Source: Chiua virens (lineage: Eukaryota > Basidiomycota > Agaricomycetes > Boletales > Boletaceae). Taken from it: 64,000 bases of DNA. The stretch spans positions 2,418,001 through 2,482,000 of the forward strand of contig JAHNUO010000001.1 in the NCBI GenBank assembly GCA_019787685.1, given 5' to 3'. Below the pieces are notes generated by a model, which saw only the letters and a program-made list of their open reading frames with translations, was not told the origin of the DNA and made no database searches. A program made the position numbers and the translations under genes. Shown one piece after another: positions 46,258 through 53,920 of the stretch. How positions within the stretch are numbered: the first letter of the stretch is position 1; the number at the start of each line of letters is the position of its first letter.

Positions 46258-46990
46258 TGTTACGGTAGTTCCGGGTAGGACCTAGCGTAGCCGCAAAAGC
46301 GCCAAGTACCAAGTGGCTGCGATAACTCAAACAACCACCACTTGATACATGGTGCGCTGATGAGTCAAACGAGGAGTTCTGGTCAGCGGATTGCTACCAG
46401 AGAGACGAGTGAAAACTCAGGCGTTGCTGAGAGTTGTCCTTATGGGAATCTATACCCGAGGGACGGTCGAGGGTCGAGGGTTGACTGCTTGGAGTCCGAG
46501 TGTTGGGTCAAGGGACAACGAGAGAAGTCCCTGGTCGAGTGGTCACAAGGAAGTGTCCGAGTGGAGCAGTGATACTCAGCTAGTATTGCGGAGATCAAGA
46601 CTAGGGTACAGGAGTATCGATGCGAGGTATTTATACTACGAGAACTGCGCACGGACCAAGTAACTAAAAGAGGTAGGCCAGAAGAGCGGAAGGGCCAAAG
46701 GGCCAAAAGAAGTGCGCAGTAAACCAAAAGGGAAATCGTACGATGCGAGGGCAACGGACGATGACGAAAATGAAATGACAAATGCGAAGCCATCGGATGA
46801 TGACGAGAATAGAATGACTAAGTGCGATGCCATCGGATGATGACGAGAAAAGAAGAACGTAAGCACTCGGGTAATGCCGGTGCGGAGATACAAGTGAGAC
46901 AAGGAAAGCGTACGGATGAATGTACGAGGATACCTAGGTATCGAGTGTAGTGAAGAAGTACGAGAAAGACAAAAGAAAGAAATTGTAACA
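46258..46990 (-). repeat. Solo LTR inside chromovirus pol
   Basis: 733 bp, same family and orientation as the host element, TGTTAC to GTAACA. It is flanked by GCAGC (46253-46257 and 46991-46995). It must be the youngest of the nested insertions and was reduced to one LTR by recombination. Confidence 0.95.
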
Positions 46991-48800
46991 GCAGCGTTGA
47001 ATGACTGGGAAAGGTAGGAACACGGTTTCCAGTCCCCGTTTGCATCGGTTTGGAGGAGTACACCGCCGGTCGCATACTTGGAGGCGTCAGTGGCGATGGC
47101 GAAGGGTTGAGAGGTGTCTGGGAACCGGAGGACCGGATCCGTGGTGAAGGCTTTTTTAAGGCGTTCGAAGGCGTTGATCTGGGGAGTTCCCCATGTCCAA
47201 GGGGCGTCTTTCTTGGTGAGATCGACGAGGGGGCGGGCGATGGTTGAGTAGTCGGGGATGAACCGACGGTAGAAGTTGGCAAAGCCCATGAACGATCGGA
47301 CGTCCTTGAGCTTAGTAGGGGTTGGCCAGTCGGCAATACCGGCGACCTTGACGGGGTCCATGGCAAGTTCGCCTGGTCGGGCGATCATACCAAGGTATTC
47401 TACTTCGGTGGTGGCGAAGTGGCATTTTTCAAGTTTCAAGTGAAGGTCGAGTTCCTTCATGCGAGCGAGAACGCGTTTGGTGCGTTCAGTGTGGGTAGCC
47501 TCGTCTTCGGAGAAGATAAGGAGGTCGTCCATGTAGATGACGAGCCATCCTTCAGCAATCATATCGCGGAAAGAGTCGTTCATGAAACGTTGGAACGTTG
47601 CCGGGGAGTTGGTCAGTCCGAAGAACATGACCGTGGGTTCGAAGAGGCCGCGGTGGGTGATAAAGGCGGCTTTCCATTGGTGTCCGTCCTTGATGCGGAC
47701 GTTATTGTAACCCCATCGGACGTCAAACTTGGTGAACAGTTTAGCGTCTTTTAGTTTGTCGACGAGGTCGGATATGAGCGGAAGGGGATAGGCGTCACGA
47801 ACGGTATGTTCGTTGACGTAGCGGTAGTCTTGGCAAGGACGGAGTTTGCCATCCTTCTTTTTGACGAAGAAGAACGGGGAGGCTTGTGGAGAGTTCGAGG
47901 GGCGGATCTTGCCATTGGCGAGATGTTCGTCGATGAAGTCGTTGGTGGCCTTGCGCTCATCCGGGGACAAGGGGTAGACCTTTCCGACCTTGGGTACGAA
48001 GGTGTCTTTCAGATGGATTTCGTGGTCGCAAGACCTCGAGGGAGGCATCTGATCGGAGGGTTCCTTCGCGAATACGGATTCGAATTCCGAATATTCCGAA
48101 GGGAGGGTAATCTTGGGTTTCTTCGCTGCGGCCGCGAGGGCGGTAGCGTTGGTGAGCTTCTCGGGTTGAGTGGTCCGAACGAAGCGTTGTCCTGCGCGCA
48201 TGACGCGGTTGACGGAGTGTTGCACGGATTGGGTTGTGAATCGGTGCCCTGTTTCCGTGTCGAGGTAGTCGTAGAGTTTGCCGTCCCAAATTGGGTCGAC
48301 ATCGAGGTGGCGAACGGGACGGATGGGAGGTGGGTGAGCGAGTTTGGCGGAGTGTTTTGGTTCGTCGGTGGTGATGGGGGGTAGGTCGGGTTCGGGAGCT
48401 GAGACGGTGATGGTTTTGGCTACCCAATCGATGATCGGGTTGGTAGCTTTAAGCCAAGGGAGGCCTAGGATGACGTTTTCAGAACCACAGTGGATAATGT
48501 GGAACTTAATTCGTTGGAGTACTCCGCCAAGAGCAATCCGTAGGGTGGTGGTGAATTTGATGTCACCGTTCTTGTTGGCCGTAGAATCGACGTTCCTAAC
48601 CGGGATAGGTTTCGGCAGGCGATCCTTAGGGAACTTGTGTTTCTGGACGAAATGCCAGTCTATGCAATTAATCCCGGCCCCAGAGTCAATGAGGGCACGG
48701 GTGTCGACGTCTTGAGAGGTAGCCGTAACGTTCAATCTAACAGGGATTTGCATGGATTGAGACGTAAGCTCAGCTACAAGTACATGGGTACGAGAATGGG

Positions 48801-48840
48801 AAGATACCGGCGTCGAATCGGTCTTCCTCCTTAAAAACCC
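48801..48840 (-). promoter_or_regulatory. Predicted -1 ribosomal frameshift signal, gag/pol
   Basis: On the minus strand the slippery heptamer GGGTTTT (48840-48834) is in the gag frame as G GGT TTT and is followed by the gag stop TAA. After a 6-base spacer (TAAGGA) a stem can form: GGAAGA with TCTTCC plus CCG with CGG, with a 2-base bulge and a 9-base loop. Shifting back one base enters the pol frame (GGG TTT TTA AGG), which is open. Confidence 0.75.
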
Positions 48841-49733
48841 GTGACCGGAGTGGTCACCTTGTTGACGCTCATGGCGTCCTCGTCGTCCTCCTCTACTTCT
48901 ACTAGGGGTGGGACAGGTTCAGGTTTTGGTGCGGCCTTCCGAACCTTCTTGGAGGACGACGGAGGGTTCTTGGTCGAGAATGCTGTGCACGCGGACGTTT
49001 GGTGTCCGGGTTTGCGGCAGCGGAAACAGAGTTTTAGGTCGAAGCATCGCTTTCGCTCTGCTTCGGTGAGCTTTGGAACATAGATGGCGTCTACGTCCAT
49101 TGCGTCGGGGTCTCGCTCCTTCTTGCGAGGTGGCTGCTCGTGGTAGACGACGGCAGCGGCGGGTTTCTTGTTGCAACGGGCGATCTCGTCGGCGCGTTCC
49201 CATTGGGTTTTGAAGTGGACGGCTTGGGTATACCACTTGTCGATCGTGGTAGGGACCGTATCCATCCCTTGGATGCGCCTCATGAGGGAGGGGGGAAGCC
49301 CGGCGGCGAAGAAGTTGATAAGGACGGAGTCAGAGCCGGCGAGTCCTGTGGTGGCGACCTTGTTGCGGAAGGAGGAGATGTACGAGGGGACGTCCTCGTT
49401 CTTGGTGGTGCGGGTGGTGGATAACCAGGCGATGGCGTCGCCCTTGGTGTCGTGGTGTTCGAAGTCCTTTCGGAACTCCGTCTGCCAGTCAGTCCAGGTA
49501 CCAAAAGATCTTGCGGAGATGGACTTGGCGCGGAATGTATCGGCCCAAGTCAGAGCAGACCCTTCGGTCATGAAGGAAAGCGCGAAGGCGATCCGTTTGT
49601 TGTCGGTGTTGTAGACATCTTCGTTGACGAAGAGGTAGGTGGCGACGTCGTTGAGCCAGGGTATGGCGCGGTCGTAGGAGCCGTTAAAGGCTGAGGGTTT
49701 TCCGAGACGAAGTTCAACTGCCTTGTTAGACAT
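48831..49733 (-). CDS. Chromovirus gag
   Basis: ATG at 49733 begins MSNKAVELRLGKPSAFNGSY. The open frame extends further upstream, to about 50045 and beyond, but without an ATG; part of that region may be translated if a non-AUG start or a spliced leader is used. The capsid core has GSALTWADTFRAKSI, WQTEFRKDFEHHDTK and INFFAAGLPPSLMRRI. A linker with DAMDVDAIY precedes one CCHC zinc knuckle (CFRCRKPGHQTSAC), which binds genomic RNA. A Lys/Pro tail ends TTPVTGF with TAA at 48831-48833, directly on the predicted frameshift site. The frame is intact. Gag assembles the particle in which reverse transcription occurs. Confidence 0.88.
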   Translation of the reverse strand: MSNKAVELRLGKPSAFNGSYDRAIPWLNDVATYLFVNEDVYNTDNKRIAFALSFMTEGSALTWADTFRAKSISARSFGTWTDWQTEFRKDFEHHDTKGDAIAWLSTTRTTKNEDVPSYISSFRNKVATTGLAGSDSVLINFFAAGLPPSLMRRIQGMDTVPTTIDKWYTQAVHFKTQWERADEIARCNKKPAAAVVYHEQPPRKKERDPDAMDVDAIYVPKLTEAERKRCFDLKLCFRCRKPGHQTSACTAFSTKNPPSSSKKVRKAAPKPEPVPPLVEVEEDDEDAMSVNKVTTPVTGF

Positions 49734-50112
49734 GTTGGTCGAGGTGGTGGACGTTCGTACGGGTGGTGGTACGATGGATGGGTTCGGGTTCCGGATAGAT
49801 GATGGTCCGGGGTTCGGCCTTCGTGGGGTTGTTGGGGACGCGAAGGTGGCAAGTGCGGGGAGGTCGAGTGTTTGGTGAAGACGGTCAGCTAGTCGCTGGG
49901 TTTCGTCCTCCGAGTCAAGGTGTTCGACGTTGATGTCGAGATCTGCTTCCTGAGGTTCAGAAAGTGGGGTCGAGGGTTCAGGGTTATCGTCAGATAAATC
50001 GGACGTCGGGGTGTGGGATGCTCGGAGATTCCAAGCGGGGTTCAAGGTTGGACAGGTGGGAGGTCGTCCGGCAATGGTGGGCAGCTAGCTGCACGAAGGC
50101 AGGCTGTATCGG

Positions 50113-50124
50113 TAGTCTTGATCT
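50113..50124 (-). other. Chromovirus self-priming site
   Basis: AGATCAAGACTA (minus strand) lies 2 bases inside the 5' LTR. It is the exact complement of TAGTCTTGATCT within the LTR (50472-50461), about 32 bases after the start of the TATA box (50504-50497), which is where the mRNA should begin. Tf1 of fission yeast and its relatives prime in this way, from the 5' end of their own RNA. Confidence 0.75.
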
Positions 50125-50126
50125 TA

Positions 50127-50859
50127 TGTTACGGTAGTTCCGGGTAGGACCTAGCGTAGCCGCAAAAGTGCCAAGTACCAAGTGGCTGCGATAACTCAAA
50201 CAACCACCACTTGATACGTGGTGCGCTGATGAGTCAAACGAGGAGTTCTGGTCAGCGGATTGCTACCAGAGAGACGAGTGAAAACTCAGGCGTTGCTGAG
50301 AGTTGTCCTTGTGGGAATCTATACCCGAGGGACGGTCGAGGGTCGAGGGTTGACTGCTTGGAGTCCGAGTGTTGGGTCAAGGGACAACGAGAGAAGTCCC
50401 TGGTCGAGTGGTCACAAGGAAGTGTCCGAGTGGAGCAGTGATACTCAGCTAGTATTGCGGAGATCAAGACTAGGGTACAGGAGTATCGATGCGAGGTATT
50501 TATACCACGAGAACTGCGCACGGACCAAGTAACTAAAAGAGGTAGGCCAGAAGAGCGGAAGGGCCAAAGGGCCAAAAGAAGTGCGCAGTAAACCAAAAGG
50601 GAAATCGTACGATGTGAAGGCAACGGACGATGACGAAAATGAAATGACAAATGCGAAGCCATCGGATGATGACGAGAATAGAATGACTAAGTGCGATGCC
50701 ATCGGATGATGACGAGAAAGGAAGAACGTAAGCACTCGGGTAATGCCAGTGCGGAGATACAAGCAAGACAAGGAAAGCGTACGGATGAACGTACGAGGAT
50801 ACCTAGGTATCGAGTGTAGTGAAGAAGTACAAGAAAGACAAAAGAAAGAAATTGTAACA
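50127..50859 (-). repeat. Chromovirus 5' LTR
   Basis: 733 bp. On the minus strand it has U3 with two copies of the 40 bp repeat, a TATAAATA box at 50504-50497, the predicted mRNA start near 50472 and then U5. Followed by the duplicate GCAAC at 50860-50864. Confidence 0.95.
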
Positions 50860-50864
50860 GCAAC

Positions 50865-51139
50865 GGACGATGACGAAAGTGAAATGACAAATGCGAAGCC
50901 ATCGGATGATGACAAGAATGAAATGAGTAAGCGCGATGCCATCGGATGATGACGAGAATAGAATGAGTAAGTGCGATGCCATCGGATGATGACGAGAAAA
51001 GAAGAACGTAAGCACTCGGGTAATGCCGGTGCGGAGATACAAGTGGGAAAAGGAAAGCGTACGGATGAACGTACGAGGATACCTAGGTATCGAGTGTAGT
51101 GAAGAAGTACGAGAAAGACAAAAGAAAGAAATTGTAACA
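50865..51139 (-). repeat. Outer Gypsy LTR, second part
   Basis: Continues the LTR broken at 42447. It contains three copies of the 40 bp repeat (GCCATCGGATGATGACGAGA units) and ends GTAACA directly before AGGTG at 51140-51144. Confidence 0.9.
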
Positions 51140-51478
51140 AGGTGAGCCCATGGCACAGCTTCAAGATGTCCGCGAGTATAGGCTTTGTAACCGTTTTTCC
51201 TACATCAAGCTTGTTCACTTTCGCTGCACGGTGCTCTTTGTCAGCTTCCAGCCACTCAAGAAAGCCAAGGGCTTGAGTTTCGTCATGCAGCACCACTGTG
51301 CGATACATGAATGGTGCGAGCCTAGCAGCTCCTCAAAGTAAGTCATTGCAAATGCAACACAAGAATTTCATACTTACCAGTCATAGCAGGTGGTCGAGAG
51401 GAGGGCATAGTTGAGGACATTGGGCTCGTCCTTCAGCCACAAGATAATTTCCCGCAGGAGCTCAGAAGGGACAAGCAT

Positions 51479-51869
51479 TGGGCGATGGAAACACATGGTG
51501 GCTACTTGTGAGTTTGTTGCCACTATTTCGCCTGCTTATAGCCTCACAACGGCGTCACATCTATTTTGGACCAAGTCGCCTGCATGCGATCCGTCGGGGT
51601 GCTGCATTAGCTCGTAGGCACCAATTGAATGGACGATGACCTTCTGAATTCCATGCCCACACGTCACCCACCTCCGAAATTTGTGCCATTATCAACATTG
51701 AGGCAAGCGGTCTTACCAGCTCATCTTCTAATTTGTCTAAGGTTTGGTCATATGGACAATGGGGACTGTACTGACCAGCCAGGGTACACCAATGTGGTTG
51801 AGCTGATTCAGTTATTTTTTTGGTAGCCAGCCAGGGTGCCACTGAGTGCGTAAGTATTAATTCAGTGTA
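51479..51869. other. F-box gene upstream region
   Basis: About 390 bp between the F-box start and the Tc1 element. It should hold the F-box promoter. I see open frames on both strands but nothing I recognise, and no repeat. Confidence 0.35.
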
Positions 51870-51871
51870 TA

Positions 51872-52086
51872 CAGTGAGCAACAAAACTGATGCAATGTTT
51901 GTAGCATTTTGATTGAAGCATGAATATTGAGAGCCCTGTTGATGCTAGACCCCCTAACCTAGGTACCATTGGAAAGCCCTGATCAAGGGCTTTCAAATGG
52001 TATATGGGTTTATTATGTAATTCTTACTATATCGGGAAATATTTCGAAATTGGTATGAGGTACTCATTGCATCAGTTTTGTTGCTG
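51872..52086 (+). repeat. Tc1 left terminal inverted repeat
   Basis: Both ends of this 215 bp arm carry the same 19 bp end motif in inverted orientation (GCAACAAAACTGATGCAAT and ATTGCATCAGTTTTGTTGC), and its middle holds the palindrome GAAAGCCCT/AGGGCTTTC. The arm can therefore fold on itself. Confidence 0.9.
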
Positions 52087-52104
52087 GTATAAGGGTATCA
52101 CAGA

Positions 52105-53121
52105 TTAGTATGAAGTGTATCCTCCTTTGGCCTTGATGACCTCCTGAACTCTTCTAGGCATGCTCTCAATCAATCTCTGACACTCCTCCACCCCAATCTT
52201 ATACCATTCCACTTTAATCCTCTCCCAAAGTTCCAATATCCCCTTAGCTGGCTCAGGATACTCTGCAAGTCTTCTTTTGAGAAGAAACCATAGGTGTTCT
52301 ATGGGATTAAGGTCTGGAGACTGAGCAGGCCATACCATGACCTCAAATTCATGGTTATCAAGCCACTCCCTAGCCTTCCTACTGGTGTGCTTGGGGTCAT
52401 TATCCTGCTGGAAGATAATGTCTTCTGGGGAAAATCCATAATCCACCAGAGTTTGTTGGAGTTCATCCTCCAAGATCTGCACATAGAGATCAGCATCCAT
52501 CTTACCATCAATCTTGCAAGCCATTCCAACACCTTCCCAGGTCATACAGCCCCATAGCATCACTGATCCTCCCCCAAACTTAACTGTTCCCTCCACAATC
52601 CTGTCACTAAGACCCTCTCCTGCCCTTTTCCATGCCCATTTCCTGCCATCTGACCCAATGCGATTGATTTTGGTCTCATCTGACCATATAACTCGCTTCC
52701 AGTCCTCAACAGTCCAATGCTGATGGCTTAGAGCAAAGTCCATCCTTGCTCTCCTATGACGCTGGGCAAGAAGAGGGCGTTTTTGCTTCACTACAGCCTT
52801 CATACCAGCTTTTTTCAAGTGGCGGCGGATGGTCTGGGGGGAGATAGAATGGTTCTTCACTTCTTGAAGTGTTTTGGTCACCTGAACTGCATTCTCAGCC
52901 TTCCCAGATCCAATAAGACGAATAGCATGACGTATATCGGTAGGAGAAATGATGGAAGGACGACCACCAGAGGCTTTGGGTAGGTTGGGAAGATGTTTGG
53001 ACCTGAGTCTACTAATAGTAGATTGATTGAGACCAGTAGATTGAGCAATTTGATGGGTTGATTGTCCCAATTCCAAGAGAGAGATGATATGATGAGTTTG
53101 GTCAACTGAGAGAGATTTCAT
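52105..53121 (-). CDS. Tc1-type DD34E transposase
   Basis: The preferred start is ATG at 53121 (MKSLSVDQTHHIISLLELGQ, 338 residues); an in-frame ATG at 53199 would add 26 Thr/His-rich residues. Two helix-turn-helix units follow (STHQIAQSTGLNQSTISRLR and the segment with TDIRHAIRLIGSGKAENAVQ and SPQTIRRHLKKAGM), joined by the GRP box GGRPS. The catalytic domain has Asp in VIWSDETKINRIG, Asp in IIFQQDNDPKHTS and Glu in PDLNPIEHLW, with 34 residues between the last two (DD34E). FGGGSVMLWGCM is the usual core segment. The frame is uninterrupted to the stop at 52105. The enzyme cuts at the inverted-repeat ends and inserts at TA. Start choice rests on the HTH position. Confidence 0.95.
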   Translation of the reverse strand: MKSLSVDQTHHIISLLELGQSTHQIAQSTGLNQSTISRLRSKHLPNLPKASGGRPSIISPTDIRHAIRLIGSGKAENAVQVTKTLQEVKNHSISPQTIRRHLKKAGMKAVVKQKRPLLAQRHRRARMDFALSHQHWTVEDWKRVIWSDETKINRIGSDGRKWAWKRAGEGLSDRIVEGTVKFGGGSVMLWGCMTWEGVGMACKIDGKMDADLYVQILEDELQQTLVDYGFSPEDIIFQQDNDPKHTSRKAREWLDNHEFEVMVWPAQSPDLNPIEHLWFLLKRRLAEYPEPAKGILELWERIKVEWYKIGVEECQRLIESMPRRVQEVIKAKGGYTSY

Positions 53122-53249
53122 GATGATGGTTGTGGACAAAGTGATAGTGTGTGTGTGTGTTTGTATCATGTTGAACTTATTGCATGTCACATGATCCATT
53201 GCTTATGTAATAACCACTTGCAATATGCATTTTGAATACTTTAGAGTGT

Positions 53250-53464
53250 CAGCAACAAAACTGATGCAATGAGTACCTCACATCAATTTCGAAATATTTC
53301 CAGATATAGTAAGAATTACATAATAAACCCATATACCATTGGAATGCCCTTGATCAGGGCTTTCCAATGGTACCTAGGTTAGGGGGTCTAGCATCAACAG
53401 GGCTCTCAATATTCATGCTTCAATCAAAATGCTATAAACATTGCATCAGTTTTGTTGCTCACTG
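53250..53464 (-). repeat. Tc1 right terminal inverted repeat
   Basis: Inverse copy of 51872-52086 with only a handful of differences, ending directly before TA. Confidence 0.9.
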
Positions 53465-53466
53465 TA

Positions 53467-53920
53467 TTTTTGGTATTGCATCGTGCTAATACGTCACACA
53501 ACTCATCGATCAGCGCGTAAGCGCTGAATCAGTGTTTTTCTGGGCGGCATATCGTACAAACCTCACACGACCGGATCACCTGCGGCGCTAGCGGTACCGA
53601 TGCAGTGGTCTGGGACCCTCAGTCCTCTTGTAAACCCCAGCACTCGTAAGTCCCAGAGGATCTATGCTCCAACTTGAACACCAACGGACACTGCAGGGTG
53701 CTTTAAACACTATGTCAAGTGACGGAACTCAACTGTGTTCCTTTACTGCGAGCTAGATCACCCTGGCCGAGCAAGCCAAATTGGCCAAGTCGCCGTTCCG
53801 ACCCATCTTGAAGGTCAGTCTTACTCACTTTTTCTCTCCCCTACCAGTTGGGTATATAATTTAACCAATATTCATCAGCACATCGGTCCTACGCAAGACT
53901 TGCACACACGCCCTCATCTA
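53467..53920. other. Upstream region of the DUF6698 gene
   Basis: This 454 bp stretch has no gene. GGGTATATAATTT at 53849-53861 is a good TATA-like box about 70 bp before the ATG at 53921. The Tc1 element ends at its left border and may separate the gene from older upstream sequence. Confidence 0.5.

Larger units (their letters stand above)
43183..48840 (-). pseudogene. Chromovirus pol, split by a solo LTR
   Basis: The frame enters from gag by a predicted -1 shift at about 48834-48840 and is open to 46991. It contains protease (ALIDSGAGINCID), RT (PCQDYRYVNEHT, FTKFDVRWGYNN, YMDD near 47530) and the start of RNase H. A solo LTR (46258-46990, duplicate GCAGC) interrupts it in RNase H. The frame resumes at 46257 and runs to 43183 with the integrase zinc-binding region (HHDSHSAGH, CAACQQHK), catalytic core (SVDLITD, ISDRGPQF, SDGETERVNQ) and a chromodomain at about 44643-44497 (EYEIERILRHTRNP, KFLIRWKGYSASDDSWEP). 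A 430-residue extension follows, with CFECRKLGHVRVEC and CPICLTWAPGHIQSRC at about 43508-43612. Chromodomains direct integration to marked chromatin. No point lesions were seen. Confidence 0.92.
42448..50859 (-). mobile_element. Gypsy chromovirus (chromodomain LTR retrotransposon), about 8.4 kb
   Basis: LTRs at 42448-43140 (3') and 50127-50859 (5') enclose gag and pol on the minus strand. The target duplication is GCAAC (42443-42447 and 50860-50864). It has a CCHC gag, protease, RT, RNase H, integrase, chromodomain and a long C-terminal extension with two more zinc knuckles. A predicted self-primer site and a -1 frameshift site are present. A 733 bp solo LTR (46258-46990) is inserted in pol; without it the pol frame is open from end to end. 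Confidence 0.95.
41306..51478 (-). pseudogene. F-box/LRR-type gene split by nested LTR elements
   Basis: ATG at 51478 (or 51495) starts MLVPSELLREIILWLKDEPN, an F-box-like helix typical of the expanded mushroom family that brings substrates to SCF ubiquitin ligases. Exon 1 ends at 51378 (donor GTAAGT). Exon 2 starts at 51321 (FMYRTVVLHDETQALGFLEW) and reaches the insertion at 51140. On the other side, at 41949, the frame resumes exactly (SLEMRFGYHLRMDPNTN) and continues with leucine-rich segments (LKNLRHMYISLAAF, FGHLTHLHLSPFE, LDKLTHLALHFNIL) to 41426. A last short exon may end at 41306. The insertion is bounded by duplicate AGGTG (41945-41949 and 51140-51144). Apart from the 9.2 kb insertion I see no other lesion, so the gene was intact when it was hit. 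Confidence 0.8.
51872..53464 (-). mobile_element. Tc1/mariner transposon with 215 bp inverted repeats
   Basis: It begins CAGTGAGCAACAAAACTG and ends with its inverse, CAGTTTTGTTGCTCACTG, flanked by TA on both sides (51870-51871, 53465-53466). The inverted repeats are 51872-52086 and 53250-53464 with few differences. One transposase gene lies between them. Length 1593 bp, complete, with an open transposase: a candidate active element. Confidence 0.95.

Noticed and set aside
47806..48384. A 192-residue plus-strand frame opposite RT
   Set aside because: It is antisense to the protease/RT region of pol with no motif of its own.
51561..51884. A 107-residue minus-strand frame between the F-box start and Tc1
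   Set aside because: It crosses into the Tc1 inverted repeat and has no splice or motif support. It could hold a short upstream exon, but I cannot show it.
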